This document shows positions 38,293 to 48,857 of a DNA stretch of 64,000 nt, one piece after another. This stretch comes from Anaerolineales bacterium (GTDB lineage: Bacteria; Chloroflexota; Anaerolineae; Anaerolineales; Villigracilaceae): positions 1 through 64,000 of the forward strand of contig JADLBX010000040.1 in assembly GCA_020847435.1 (NCBI GenBank), written 5' to 3'. The stretch's first letter is position 1. Each line of letters begins with the position of its first letter. Under the pieces are notes generated by a model. It was not told the DNA's origin. It searched no databases and saw only the letters and a list, made by a program, of their open reading frames with translations. The translations under genes were made by a program, and so were the position numbers.

Positions 38293-38934
38293 TTAACTCA
38301 CGCGGACATCCCAAAACTTGATCACCACCTTGTTGAGCGCTTTTTTGATCGCCGCGATATTTATACCGAGTACCTTGAACGTGACGATCTTTGTGCCGGC
38401 TTCGGGTCCTGCAAAGACGCCCAACGAGACGAAGTTGCCGCCCGCGCTGGCGACCGCCTTCGTCAATTTTGCGAGTTGACCGTGCGAATCCTTGACGAGC
38501 GCGGTAACGCGCGTCGCCTTCTGGCGCGCGCCCATCATTTCAAGAAATACTTTGAACAAGTCGGTCTCGGTGATCATGCCGACCACGCGGTTGCCGTTCA
38601 TCACGGGTAGGCCGCCGATCTTGTTGTCTGCCATCAGGCGCGCGGCGGCTTCGATTGGCGTGTTCACATCCACCGTGCGGACCTTCTTGCTCATCACGCG
38701 CTGGATCGTGACCTTGCTCAACAGGTAATTCATTTCCCAGATGCTGAGCGAAGTGACCGGCGACGGCGAGGCGTTCAACAAATCGGACTGCGAAACAATC
38801 CCCACCAGTTTTCCATCCTTAACCACCGGCGCGCGACGGATATGTTCGCGTTTGAAAAGCCGAATGACATCGTGCAGGGAATCTTCCGGCGCCACCGCAA
38901 TTACCGGGCGAGACATTCTTTCACCGACAAGCAT
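38293..38934 (-). CDS. CBS-domain pair protein with C-terminal ACT-like domain
   Basis: MSRPVIAVAPEDSLHDVIRLFKREHIRRAPVVKDGKLVGIVSQSDLL; second CBS LMADNKIGGLPVMNGNRVVGMITETDLF. Confidence 0.9.
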   Translation of the reverse strand: MLVGERMSRPVIAVAPEDSLHDVIRLFKREHIRRAPVVKDGKLVGIVSQSDLLNASPSPVTSLSIWEMNYLLSKVTIQRVMSKKVRTVDVNTPIEAAARLMADNKIGGLPVMNGNRVVGMITETDLFKVFLEMMGARQKATRVTALVKDSHGQLAKLTKAVASAGGNFVSLGVFAGPEAGTKIVTFKVLGINIAAIKKALNKVVIKFWDVRVS

Positions 38935-39054
38935 GTTGACCTCCGTCTTCTGGTTGATACTGCAAGATGATTATAGTCCTTGCCGGCGAAGCGAGCGTCA
39001 CCAATTCGGAGTGATGTAGGTCACAAAAATGTGACGTTCAGCCGCGGCGAATCG

Positions 39055-40416
39055 TCAGGACTTGGCAAACTCTTTCAACACCCGCGCCATGTGCCGCGCG
39101 TGTTTGAGATACAGATCGAGCCGAATGTTTTCGTTCGGCGCGTGCGCCTTCGTATCCGGGTAGCCCAAGCCCGCCGTCGCCACCGGCAAACCGAGATCGT
39201 GCACAAATGGATAATTCGGACCGGAGCCGCCGATCATCGGGACGATCTCCATCGGGAACTCATACACCTCTTCGGAGGTCTTCGCCACGGTTCGCACGAA
39301 CGGGTCGTCTGGGTCCGTCCTAGCCGCCGGCTCGCCCCCGAGGAATTGGATCTGCACATCCTCGAAGCCTTGCGCGTCGAGGTGGGCGCGTAACTTTCTG
39401 ACGATGTCGGCAGGCATCTGTCCGGGCACGAGGCGGAAGTCCACTTTGGCGGAGGCTTTCGCAGGCAGAACTGTCTTTGAGCCGGGACCTTGATAGCCGC
39501 TGGTGAGTCCGCAGATCGTGCAAGTCGGAACGAAGACCTCCTCCATTTTGAGGTCGGTTCCGCCGGTGAGGCCCTTGATGAATTTTTTCACGCCGAAGCG
39601 TTTTGTATATTCCTCGGCAACGTCGGGGAGCGCGTCCATCAATTCGCGGTCGCGCTTCGAGGGCGGTTGGAGGTTGTCGTAAAAACCTGGGATGAGGATT
39701 TTTTCATCGGGTCCTTTCAACGTGGATAGCGCCCACACCAGCCGCCATGCCGCGTTCTCGAGGATCGAACCGCCGACGCCGGAGTGTACGTCCGTGCTTA
39801 ATTTCTCGACGAAAAGTTCGACGTAACAGATGCCGCGCAAGCCGAGATATTGCATCGGTACGTCGCGGTGATCCACGCCGCCGAATTCCCAAATGCACGC
39901 GTCGGCTTTGAGTTTGTCTTTGTTCTGCAAGATGAATTCGTGCAGGTGAACGCTGGCGGTTTCCTCTTCGCCCTCGATGATGAATTTGACGTTGCACGGG
40001 AGTTCGTCGTCGGCATCGAGCAGGGCATCGATTGCAAACAACCTTGAAGTGATGTGCGATTTGTCGTCGCTCACGCCGCGCCCGTAAAGTTTTCCTTCGC
40101 GAAGCGACGGCTCGAACGGCGGCGAGTCCCAAAGTTCCAGCGGCTCCGGCGGTTGCACGTCGTAATGGTTATAGAAGATCAACGTCTTGTCCGCTTTGCC
40201 CTTGCGTTCGCCGAAGACGACCGGCGCGCCATCCGTGTCCATGACCTCGGCAGTGAAGCCGCGCGCGCGGAGCATGTCCGCAACCATTGCCGCGCACTCT
40301 TTCAACCCCACACCCTGCGCGCTGATGCTCGGTTGCGCGACCAGCCTCGAAAGTTCGGCGACGCTCTTGTCCATATTCTTTTCGAGATACGAATCGATTT
40401 TGCTGAAATCTGACAT
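39055..40416 (-). CDS. M20-family dipeptidase
   Basis: NHYDVQPPEPLELWDSPPFEPSLREGKLYGRGVSDDK; IEGEEETAS; IGGSGPNYPFVHDLGLP. Confidence 0.92.
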   Translation of the reverse strand: MSDFSKIDSYLEKNMDKSVAELSRLVAQPSISAQGVGLKECAAMVADMLRARGFTAEVMDTDGAPVVFGERKGKADKTLIFYNHYDVQPPEPLELWDSPPFEPSLREGKLYGRGVSDDKSHITSRLFAIDALLDADDELPCNVKFIIEGEEETASVHLHEFILQNKDKLKADACIWEFGGVDHRDVPMQYLGLRGICYVELFVEKLSTDVHSGVGGSILENAAWRLVWALSTLKGPDEKILIPGFYDNLQPPSKRDRELMDALPDVAEEYTKRFGVKKFIKGLTGGTDLKMEEVFVPTCTICGLTSGYQGPGSKTVLPAKASAKVDFRLVPGQMPADIVRKLRAHLDAQGFEDVQIQFLGGEPAARTDPDDPFVRTVAKTSEEVYEFPMEIVPMIGGSGPNYPFVHDLGLPVATAGLGYPDTKAHAPNENIRLDLYLKHARHMARVLKEFAKS

Positions 40417-40502
40417 AACAAACTCCTTTTGCGAAGTTGTGCCGCAAAGTTCACTTTGCGGGCGGTGACTTTTCAGACACTTTCAAAGAAATCTGCGAAA
40501 CG

Positions 40503-41240
40503 TTATTTGATGAATTGCGCCAGCCAATCGAGCGAATATCTGCCTGCGTAGGCGAACATCGTCATCTTGATCAACTGCCCGATCCACACAAAAAACAAAA
40601 ACGTGCGCAACGGCATCTTCGCGATGCCCGCCGCGATGCCTGCCGCGTCGAAAAACGGATTTGGGATCGCGGACAAAACGAGGATCGCCCAGCCGCCGTA
40701 TTTATCCACCCACGGTTTCGTGCGTTCATACACGTCCATCCGTTCGACGATGGCTTGACCGCCGAAGCCCGCGAGATAGCCCGAAAGTTCGCCGAGCGCG
40801 CCGCCCGTCCCTGCCGCGATCCCCACTCCAAGCGGATGGAACACCGCGCCCATGGCGTAGATCACCGCCACACCCGGCGCAGGAAGCAGGATGGTCGCGT
40901 TTGCCAGCAAGGCAACGAGAAATATTCCGGGGTAGCCGAACTCGGAAAACTGCGCCACGCGCTCGCGGATGCTGAAAATATAAACCGTGATGGCGATGAC
41001 CGCCCCCAGCGCGAGAACGCGCAAAAGATTCGTTGGGAGACTCGATGGATGCGACTCGACGGCGGGCGCAGGCGATTCGGCCGCCGGTTCAACCCGGACC
41101 TTCTGCCTGCTTGTCCTGACCTTCGGCTTCTTCGCCGCCTCGACGCGTGAAGAGCGCGCAGAAGTTTTCTTGCTCTTCTTCTGCGCACTCTTGCTTTTAT
41201 TAGGCGGGACTTTCTTATTCGCTTTCTTCGATGTTGACAC
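40503..41240 (-). CDS. VTT/DedA-family membrane protein
   Basis: [58 protein letters not shown]. Confidence 0.88.
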   Translation of the reverse strand: MSTSKKANKKVPPNKSKSAQKKSKKTSARSSRVEAAKKPKVRTSRQKVRVEPAAESPAPAVESHPSSLPTNLLRVLALGAVIAITVYIFSIRERVAQFSEFGYPGIFLVALLANATILLPAPGVAVIYAMGAVFHPLGVGIAAGTGGALGELSGYLAGFGGQAIVERMDVYERTKPWVDKYGGWAILVLSAIPNPFFDAAGIAAGIAKMPLRTFLFFVWIGQLIKMTMFAYAGRYSLDWLAQFIK

Positions 41241-41727
41241 GGATGATCTTCACTGCCGGGGCGTTGCGGTTATTCGGGTCGCGCGCCGGGATGGACATCA
41301 GCACATCCAACCCTTCCACAACTCGACCGAAAACGCTGTGACGATCGTTGAGATGCGGCGTGGGACCGTGCGTGATGAAAAACTGCGAGCCGTTCGTGCC
41401 GGGTCCCGCGTTTGCCATCGAGAGGATGCCCTGCTTGTCGTGCCGCAGGCTGGGATGAAACTCGTCTTCGAACTTGTAGCCCGGTCCGCCCATGCCGGTA
41501 CCGGTCGGGTCGCCGCCTTGCGCCATGAAGTTATCAATTACGCGGTGGAAGATCACATCGTCGTAGAACCCCTCGCGCGCGAGGAAAACGAAGTTGTTCA
41601 CGGTCTTGGGGGTCTTATCGGCGAACAATTCGATGACCATCGTTCCCTTGTCGGTTTCCATGTGCGCTTTGTATTTTTTCTTCGGGTCAATCTGCATTGC
41701 GGGAGCGGACTTCCATTGTTTTGCCAT
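41215..41727 (-). CDS. Cyclophilin-type peptidyl-prolyl cis-trans isomerase
   Basis: [63 protein letters not shown]. Confidence 0.95.
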   Translation of the reverse strand: MAKQWKSAPAMQIDPKKKYKAHMETDKGTMVIELFADKTPKTVNNFVFLAREGFYDDVIFHRVIDNFMAQGGDPTGTGMGGPGYKFEDEFHPSLRHDKQGILSMANAGPGTNGSQFFITHGPTPHLNDRHSVFGRVVEGLDVLMSIPARDPNNRNAPAVKIIRVNIEESE

Positions 41728-41816
41728 TTCATTTCTCCTAATTCATGTTGTGAAGTTATTTTGTCGTTCTTTCCTCTTTCTTCCTTCTTCGATAACGAAA
41801 GAGGAAAGAAGAAAGG

Positions 41817-42440
41817 TTATTTGAGTAAAGCCTCGACCCTTGCCACAACCATGTCGAGCGCGGCGGCGTTGAACCCGCCTTCGGGGATGATCACGTCCGC
41901 ATAGCGCTTGGACGGTTCGACAAATTCGAGGTGCATCGGGCGGACGGTGGATTGGTATTGCTTGATAACCGATTCGGTCGTGCGCCCGCGTTCGTGGAGG
42001 TCTCTTTCAAGGCGGCGGATGAAGCGCAGGTCGGCGTCGGTGTCTACGAAAATTTTCACGTCGAACATTTTCCGCAATTGCGGCTCGACGAAGATCAGGA
42101 TTCCTTCCACGAGGATGACGCGCCGCGGCTCGACATGGATGGTTTTATCGGTGCGCCGGTCGGTGGAGAAATCGTAGACGGGGACCGCGACAGGCTTCCC
42201 GTCGCGGAGCGAAGCGATGTGTTGAATCAGCAGGCCCGATTCGAGTGAGTCGGGATGGTCGAAGTTGATCTCTGCCCGCTGAACGGGTGGCAGTCCGCTC
42301 AGGTCTTTGTAGTATGAATCGTGTTGCAGGAATGCTATTCGGTCGCGCCCAACTCTGGAGAGGATCGCTTCGGCGACAGTGGTTTTTCCAGAGCCCGAAC
42401 CGCCGGCGATTCCGATGACGAGAGGGTCTGGATGGTTCAT
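41817..42440 (-). CDS. udk: Uridine kinase
   Basis: VIGIAGGSGSGKTTVAEAI; FLQHDSYYKDLSGLPP; INFDHPDSLES; true start about 42440, not 43223. Confidence 0.93.
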   Translation of the reverse strand: MNHPDPLVIGIAGGSGSGKTTVAEAILSRVGRDRIAFLQHDSYYKDLSGLPPVQRAEINFDHPDSLESGLLIQHIASLRDGKPVAVPVYDFSTDRRTDKTIHVEPRRVILVEGILIFVEPQLRKMFDVKIFVDTDADLRFIRRLERDLHERGRTTESVIKQYQSTVRPMHLEFVEPSKRYADVIIPEGGFNAAALDMVVARVEALLK

Positions 42441-42533
42441 GGTTCCGATTATACGTGATTTCGCTCGGTCTCTGATTGTTAGGTATAATACTCCGCGTGT
42501 TAGAACATTGGACGGAACACCGAGGAGCCTGCA

Positions 42534-43604
42534 TTGGCGTTTAACCCCATCAATTGGCTGTTGGGCTTGTTCTCGCTGGATATTGCGATTGACTTGGGGA
42601 CGGCGAACACGCTGGTCAACGTGCGCGGCAAAGGGATCGTGATCAATGAACCGTCGTGGGTGACGATTGATAAACGCCTGCGCCAACCGCTGGCAATCGG
42701 TTTGGAAGCGAAAGAGATGATGGGACGCACGCCGAGCAATGTGGCGGTGGTGCGTCCGTTGCGCGACGGCGTCATTTCCGATTTCGATATTACCCAAGTG
42801 ATGCTCGAATATTTTATCGGGCGCGTACACGAGCAGAGCGTGGCGCCGTTGCCGCGTCCGCGTGTGGTGGTGGGCATCCCAACCGGCGTGACGGAAGTCG
42901 AAAAGCGCGCGGTCTACGACGCGGTGATGGCTGCCGGCGCGCGCGCCGCGTACATGATCGAGGAGCCGATCGCCGCCGCGCTGGGCGCGGGTTTGCCAAT
43001 TGGCGAGATCCGCGGGAGCATGGTGGTGGATATCGGCGGCGGCACAACCGAAGTCGCGGTGATGTCCAAGAGCGGCGTGGTCGCCTCGCGTTCGTTGCGC
43101 GTGGCTGGCGATGAGATGGACCAGGACATCGTGCAGTATTTGCGTAACAAATACAACCTGCTCGTCGGCGAAGGCGTTGCCGAACAGATCAAATGGAAGA
43201 TCGGCTCGGCATATCCATTGCAACCCGAAAAAACAATGGAAGTGCGCGGGCGCAATCTGGTGACCGGTCTGCCGGAGAGCGTCGAGATTTCGTCCGTTGA
43301 AATGCGCGAGGCGCTGGCTGGTTCGGTGCAGGTGATCGTGGATACGATTCGCGATGCGTTGGATGAAATTCCGCCGGAGATCGTCGCCGATCTAATGGAC
43401 GTGGGTATCTGTCTCGCCGGTGGCGGCGGACTCTTGCAGGGACTCGCCGACCGGCTCACAGATGAACTAAAACTGCGGGTGTGGGTGGCGGAAGACCCGC
43501 TCACCTGCGTTGCGCGCGGCGCGGGCATGGTCTTTGAAGATTTCGATAATTTGAGTCGTTACCTCGTCGGGCTTGAGCGCGGCAGTACGCGCCATGCCCT
43601 GTAA
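42534..43604 (+). CDS. mreB: Rod shape-determining protein MreB (TTG start)
   Basis: LDIAIDLGTANTLVNVRGKGIVINEPSWVTID; VDIGGGTTEVAVMS. Confidence 0.96.
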   Translation: MAFNPINWLLGLFSLDIAIDLGTANTLVNVRGKGIVINEPSWVTIDKRLRQPLAIGLEAKEMMGRTPSNVAVVRPLRDGVISDFDITQVMLEYFIGRVHEQSVAPLPRPRVVVGIPTGVTEVEKRAVYDAVMAAGARAAYMIEEPIAAALGAGLPIGEIRGSMVVDIGGGTTEVAVMSKSGVVASRSLRVAGDEMDQDIVQYLRNKYNLLVGEGVAEQIKWKIGSAYPLQPEKTMEVRGRNLVTGLPESVEISSVEMREALAGSVQVIVDTIRDALDEIPPEIVADLMDVGICLAGGGGLLQGLADRLTDELKLRVWVAEDPLTCVARGAGMVFEDFDNLSRYLVGLERGSTRHAL

Positions 43605-43656
43605 TCCTCTTCGCTCGCGGCATTTGCCGGTGCAGGCTTGAATCCCAGATTTTGAA

Positions 43657-44496
43657 ATGAGAAATTTACTTCCACGTACGCTTCAAACGACGATCGTCTT
43701 TTTGGTCGTGGGCGGGGCGCTCGCGCTTGCGCTGGGCGGCTATTTCGGTCCCGTTTCCAACGCGGTTTCGCAGTCGCTGGTCAGCGTGCAGGCATGGTTT
43801 TCCTCCCGTTTTGTGGCTGTGCAAGAGATGCTGACCGCGCCGCGCGACGTTGCCACCCTGCGCGAACGCAACGCTGAACTCGAAGCGGAAGTGGCTGAAC
43901 TGCAGGCTCAAGTCATTCAATTGCAACAACAAGTAGGCGAGACCGAAATCCTTGCCGCGCTGGTGGATTTCTCGCGCGCCAACCCGGAGAACACCTATCT
44001 GGCGGCGGCTGTCATCGGTAAAGACCCCAGCCCGTTTTTGCATTACGTGATCATCAACCGCGGCTCGAACGACGGAATTCAACGCGGGATGCCGGTGGTG
44101 ACGAATCAAGGCTTGGTGGGGCGCATCGACGCGGTCATTGCCGACGCGGCGCGCGTGCAGTTGATCACCGATCCCGCCTCGAGTGTGAACGTCCTCCTGC
44201 AAAACGCGGAGACCGATGGCTCGCTCGTCGGTTCGGTGACCGGCGACCTGGCGCTTGAATTTATTCTGCAGGACGTGGCGATCGAAGCGGGCGATCTCGT
44301 CGTGACCTCCGGGTTGGGCGGCGGGTATCCGCCGGATCTGATCGTCGGGCAGGTGGTCAACATCCGCACGCGCGAATCGGATTTATTCCAGCAGGCGACC
44401 GTCCAGCCGGTTGTGGATTTCGACCGCCTGCAGATCGTTTTGGTGATCGTGAATTTCACGCCGGTGGATATTTCGCCGCTGGTCCCCGCTCCCTGA
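43657..44496 (+). CDS. mreC: Rod shape-determining protein MreC
   Basis: Position after mreB; coiled coil; VIGKDPSPFLHYVIINRGSNDGIQRGMPVVTNQGLVGRI. Confidence 0.93.
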   Translation: MRNLLPRTLQTTIVFLVVGGALALALGGYFGPVSNAVSQSLVSVQAWFSSRFVAVQEMLTAPRDVATLRERNAELEAEVAELQAQVIQLQQQVGETEILAALVDFSRANPENTYLAAAVIGKDPSPFLHYVIINRGSNDGIQRGMPVVTNQGLVGRIDAVIADAARVQLITDPASSVNVLLQNAETDGSLVGSVTGDLALEFILQDVAIEAGDLVVTSGLGGGYPPDLIVGQVVNIRTRESDLFQQATVQPVVDFDRLQIVLVIVNFTPVDISPLVPAP

Positions 44497-44501
44497 TTTC
44501 A

Positions 44502-45002
44502 ATGCGAAACCTGATCGCGATCCCGGTTATCATTCTGGCTGTGCAATTACAGTCGTCCATCGTCAGCCGCGTGCCGTTGCTTTCCGGCACAGCGGACCTG
44601 CCGCTGGTGATTCTCGCGGCGTGGGCATTACAGGATGGCGTGGATACGTCTTGGCATTGGGCGCTTGCGGCTGGCTTGCTGGTCGGGTTTGTGTCAGCCA
44701 TTCCGATCTTTGTGCCGATCGTCAGTTATCTTTTTGTCGTCGTCCTCGCCCAGTTGTTGCAACGCCGCGTCTGGCAGACCCCTCTGCTAGCGATGTTCGT
44801 CGTCTGCCTGATCGGGTCCATCTTCCTCTACGCGCTTTCATTGGCGGCTCTGCAATTGGTCGGCGTTCCGGTCGCGCTCGGCGACGCGCTCGGTCTGTTC
44901 GCTTTGCCGGGCACGTTATTGAATTTGCTTCTGGCGATCCCGGCCTTTGCGATCATGCGCGATCTGGCGCGCTGGGTCTACCCTCTCCCGGAGTTTGAAT
45001 GA
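44502..45002 (+). CDS. mreD: Rod shape-determining protein MreD
   Basis: Small multi-TM protein between mreC and mrdA. Confidence 0.85.
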   Translation: MRNLIAIPVIILAVQLQSSIVSRVPLLSGTADLPLVILAAWALQDGVDTSWHWALAAGLLVGFVSAIPIFVPIVSYLFVVVLAQLLQRRVWQTPLLAMFVVCLIGSIFLYALSLAALQLVGVPVALGDALGLFALPGTLLNLLLAIPAFAIMRDLARWVYPLPEFE

Positions 45003-47272
45003 CGTCCGATAATAAATATCAAGTTCAACGCTGGCGGCTGGCATTGATCTATCTTGTGGTCATGGTGGTGGTCGGCACACTGCTTGCGCGCCTGATCTCC
45101 CTCCAGTTTTTTGGCGGACAGGAATGGGTGGACCAGGCGGTTGAGAACTATCGCTCCGAGATCAGCGACCCCGCCCCGCGCGGCATCATCTACGACCGCA
45201 ACGGGTACATTCTGGCGCGCAATGCCGCTTCCTATAATGTGGTCATCACCCCGGCAGGCTTGCCGGACGACGAGGCGGATATCCAGCGCATCTACCGCGA
45301 GGTCTCGCAGTTGACCGGCGTGCCGGCGGGCGGACCGGTGACCGAGGAAACGCTCGAAAATGCAAAACTATTTTCCGCTTGTGTGCCCGGTCCGAGCATC
45401 GCGGATATGGTCGCGCTGGGCGATTCGCTCGCCCCCTTCGACCCAGTGCGGATCAGTTGTAACGTCAATGAAGAACTGGCGCGCGTCATCCGCGAACGGA
45501 CGGTGGATTTGCCCGGCGTTTCGTTGGAGATCGAACCCGTGCGCGATTATCCCACGGGCTCGTTGACCGCGAACATCATCGGGTTTTTGGGACCGATTTA
45601 TCCCTCGGTTCAGACCGCCCTCGAAGCCCGCGGCTTCGTCGCAAATCGCGACAAGATCGGTTACGCCGGCATCGAAACCTCGATGGACGATGTACTCTTG
45701 GGTCGGAACGGTTTGCGCGTGGTGCAGGTGGATGTGGCAGGCGAGCCGTTGCGGAATCTCGAACCCCCGATCGCGCCGCAGTCCGGCTACAACGTGGTGC
45801 TAACGCTCGATACGCGTCTGCAAAAAGCCGCTGAAGCCGTGCTGATTGACGAGATCAATTATTGGAACGGGATCTTCAGGACCAACCGCATTTCGAGCGG
45901 CGTGGTGATTGCGATGAACCCGAAGACCGGCGAGATCCTCGCCATGGTTTCATACCCGACGTACGAAAACAATCGGCTTGCCCGTTTCATCCCCGGTTAT
46001 TACTACGACCAGTTAATTGAAGACCCGCGCCGCCCGCTCGTCAACAATGCGATTTCGGCAGAACTCGCTCCGGGCTCGACGTTCAAACTGTCCACCGCTA
46101 CAGGCGCGTTTAACGAAGGCGTCATCAAAGCGGGGCAGATCGTACAAACTCCCGGACGACTTGTGCTGTGCGAACGTTTTTCGCCGAACGACCCTTGTAC
46201 GCCGCGCAACTCGCGTCCCTTCGTGGATTGGATCTACGAACGCAACGGCGTCATCAACGAAGCCGGCTTTGGCGCGTTGGATTTTTTCCGTTGCATTGCT
46301 TATTCGAGCAACGTCTGTTTCTACAAACTCGGCGGCGGCTTTGAAGGTGAGATCGAAGAAGGGCTTGGCATCTTCCGCCTTGGCGAATACGCGCGCGCGC
46401 TTGGATATGGCGAACGCTCGGGAATCGAACTGCCGGGCGAAGAGGACGGGCTGGTGCCAACCCCGCAGTGGAAACGCATCAACACCGGGGAAAACTGGTC
46501 CACAGGCGACACCTACATCGCCAGCGTGGGGCAGGGATATGTGTTGGGCACGCCGCTCCAGGTGTTAATGTCTGGCGCAACGATCGCCAACTACGGCAAG
46601 TTGATGCAACCCACGGTCGTCCGCGAAGTGCAGGACGAGGAGGGCAGGGTTGTCCCGTTATGGTTCGACCCGGTGACTTTCAGTATCTACGAAGAACGCG
46701 ATTTATCCGATGAGGAGGGCAGGTCTGGGCGCGTGTGGGTCAATGTGATTGACGAGACAAAATCGTTTTCTTCGCCGCCCGCCGGAAGTTATCAGATTTC
46801 CCCCTTCACGCCCAACTTGAAATGGGATGTCACCACCGAACCCATCATCCATGAATGGAGTTGCGAGGCTGGCTATTGCGACCAGACCGGAAATATGAAG
46901 ACCGTCTTGCCGTCCACCATCGAGGCGGTACGCACCGGCACGCGCATGTCGGTGACCGAAGATCCGCTCGGCACACTGAACCGCATTTTCACGCAGGTCT
47001 ACCCTTTGCCGGTGGCAGTGGCTGGCAAAACCGGCACGGCGGAATATTGCGACGATGTGGCGCGCGTCGCCGACAAATGCCGCTTCGGCGCGTGGCCCAC
47101 GCACGCGTGGACGCTGGCGTACGCGCCCTTCGAGGACCCGGAGATCATCATCCTGGCGTTTGCTTACAACGGCGGCGAAGGCGGCACCGTTGCCGCGCCG
47201 ATCGTGGCGCGCGTGATGCAGGCATACTTTGAACTCAAATCAATTGACCTGACCGAGAACGGCGGCGGATGA
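44999..47272 (+). CDS. mrdA: Penicillin-binding protein 2
   Basis: PGSTFKLSTATGAF (SxxK), YSSNVCFYKLGG (SxN), VAGKTGTAEYC (KTG). Confidence 0.95.
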   Translation: MTSDNKYQVQRWRLALIYLVVMVVVGTLLARLISLQFFGGQEWVDQAVENYRSEISDPAPRGIIYDRNGYILARNAASYNVVITPAGLPDDEADIQRIYREVSQLTGVPAGGPVTEETLENAKLFSACVPGPSIADMVALGDSLAPFDPVRISCNVNEELARVIRERTVDLPGVSLEIEPVRDYPTGSLTANIIGFLGPIYPSVQTALEARGFVANRDKIGYAGIETSMDDVLLGRNGLRVVQVDVAGEPLRNLEPPIAPQSGYNVVLTLDTRLQKAAEAVLIDEINYWNGIFRTNRISSGVVIAMNPKTGEILAMVSYPTYENNRLARFIPGYYYDQLIEDPRRPLVNNAISAELAPGSTFKLSTATGAFNEGVIKAGQIVQTPGRLVLCERFSPNDPCTPRNSRPFVDWIYERNGVINEAGFGALDFFRCIAYSSNVCFYKLGGGFEGEIEEGLGIFRLGEYARALGYGERSGIELPGEEDGLVPTPQWKRINTGENWSTGDTYIASVGQGYVLGTPLQVLMSGATIANYGKLMQPTVVREVQDEEGRVVPLWFDPVTFSIYEERDLSDEEGRSGRVWVNVIDETKSFSSPPAGSYQISPFTPNLKWDVTTEPIIHEWSCEAGYCDQTGNMKTVLPSTIEAVRTGTRMSVTEDPLGTLNRIFTQVYPLPVAVAGKTGTAEYCDDVARVADKCRFGAWPTHAWTLAYAPFEDPEIIILAFAYNGGEGGTVAAPIVARVMQAYFELKSIDLTENGGG

Positions 47273-47326
47273 AATTCTATGTGATGGTCCTGCGTGTGCC
47301 TGCGGATTCCGCCGGATACTTCATGC

Positions 47327-47332
47327 TATAAT
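47327..47332 (+). promoter_or_regulatory. Extended -10 promoter element (TGCTATAAT) upstream of minC
   Basis: TG-n-TATAAT 20 bp upstream of the minC start. Confidence 0.5.
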
Positions 47333-47351
47333 CTCGGCAAGCGCTTGAATT

Positions 47352-48038
47352 ATGGAAGAGACAAGGTCACTGCTTCAGATCAAAGGTTTGCGCGACGGTT
47401 TGCTGGTCGCGCTGGATGACGCGCCGTGGGAAGAACAACACGCGGCGCTGATCGCGCAAGTGGACGCCCAGCCGGCGTTCTTTCAGGGCGCGCGGCTTGC
47501 GCTGGATGTCGCCGCGCAGGTCTTGCGCGTCAACGAACTTGTCGAGTTGCGCGACCAACTTTCTGAGCGCGGGATTTTTCTTTGGGCGGTGATCAGCGAA
47601 TCGCCGACGACGGAACAAACCTCCCAACTGCTTGGGCTTGCCACGCGCATCTCGAAACCCAGACCCGAGGAGACGCGTCAGTTTTCGGTTGACGATCTTG
47701 GCGAAGAAACGGCGTTGTTTTTGAACCGCACCCTGCGCTCCGGCACGCGTGTGGAGTTTCCTGGGCACGTGGTTGTTTTGGGCGACGTGAACCCCGGCGC
47801 GGAGATCGTTGCCGAGGGCAACATTGTCGTCTGGGGCAGGTTGCGCGGCATGGTCCACGCCGGCGCGAAAGGGAATGCGCGCGCGACGGTTTGCGCGCTC
47901 GATCTTTCGCCGACCCGCTTGCGCATCGCCGACGAGGTTGCGGCAGGCGGACCGGGGCGCGAAGCGTCGGGCCCCGAGTTGGCGCGAATCAACGAAGCCG
48001 GTAACCTTCAATCCGAATTCTGGTCGGCGGACCGGTAA
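47352..48038 (+). CDS. minC: Septum site-determining protein MinC
   Basis: C-terminal RSGTRVEFPGHVVVLGDVNPGAEIVAEGNIVVWGRLRGMVHAGAKGN; followed by minD/minE. Confidence 0.93.
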   Translation: MEETRSLLQIKGLRDGLLVALDDAPWEEQHAALIAQVDAQPAFFQGARLALDVAAQVLRVNELVELRDQLSERGIFLWAVISESPTTEQTSQLLGLATRISKPRPEETRQFSVDDLGEETALFLNRTLRSGTRVEFPGHVVVLGDVNPGAEIVAEGNIVVWGRLRGMVHAGAKGNARATVCALDLSPTRLRIADEVAAGGPGREASGPELARINEAGNLQSEFWSADR

Positions 48039-48058
48039 TCATCACTCAGGAACAGCGA

Positions 48059-48856
48059 ATGCCTGCAACAGTCATCACGATCACATCTGGAAAGGGCGGG
48101 GTGGGGAAGACCACCACCGTCGCCAACCTGGCCGTCGCGCTCGCGCTGGAAGGCTCGCGCGTGGTTTGCATTGACGGCGATATTGGGTTGCGCAACCTCG
48201 ATGTGATCCTCGGGCTTGAAAACCGCATTGTTTACGATATTGTGGATGTGATCGAAGGACGCTGCCGTTTGAAGCAGGCGATGATCCGCGATAAGAAATT
48301 TACCGAGTTGTATCTCATCCCCGCCGCGCAGACGCGCGATAAAAGCGCGATCTCGGCGAACGACATGGTCCGCTTGGTGAAGGAATTGCGCTCGGTCTGC
48401 GATTTTGTGTTGATCGATTCGCCCGCCGGTATCGAGCGCGGGTTCCGCAACGCCATCGCGGGCGCCGATCGCGTACTGGTGGTGACCAACCCGGAGATCA
48501 GCGCGGTGCGCGACGCCGACCGCGTGATCGGCATCCTGGAGGCGGAGGAGAAGGGACCCGCGTCGCTGATCTTGAATCGTTTGAACCCGGCGTTGGTGAA
48601 GAGCAAGGATATGCTGTCTTCCGAAGATGTGCTCGATTTGCTCGCCATCGAATTGATCGGGATCGTGCCCGAGGATGAAAACGTGATCATCGCTTCGAAC
48701 CGCGGCGCGCCGGTTGCGGCGGACGGCAAGACCAAAGCCGGGCAGGCGTTTCGCAACATCGCCAAACGATTAAAAGGCGAGACGGTTCCCTTCCTCGATC
48801 TGGACGCGCAAGGCGGTTTGTGGGAACGGATCCAACGCATGGCGGGGAGGAAGTAA
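48059..48856 (+). CDS. minD: Septum site-determining ATPase MinD
   Basis: ITSGKGGVGKTTTVANLA deviant Walker A; C-terminal amphipathic LWERIQRMAGRK. Confidence 0.96.
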   Translation: MPATVITITSGKGGVGKTTTVANLAVALALEGSRVVCIDGDIGLRNLDVILGLENRIVYDIVDVIEGRCRLKQAMIRDKKFTELYLIPAAQTRDKSAISANDMVRLVKELRSVCDFVLIDSPAGIERGFRNAIAGADRVLVVTNPEISAVRDADRVIGILEAEEKGPASLILNRLNPALVKSKDMLSSEDVLDLLAIELIGIVPEDENVIIASNRGAPVAADGKTKAGQAFRNIAKRLKGETVPFLDLDAQGGLWERIQRMAGRK

Positions 48857-48857
48857 G

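Noticed and set aside
42441-43223. N-terminal extension of the udk ORF (to 43223)
   Set aside because: Antisense to mreB; Udk Walker A follows a natural ATG at 42440
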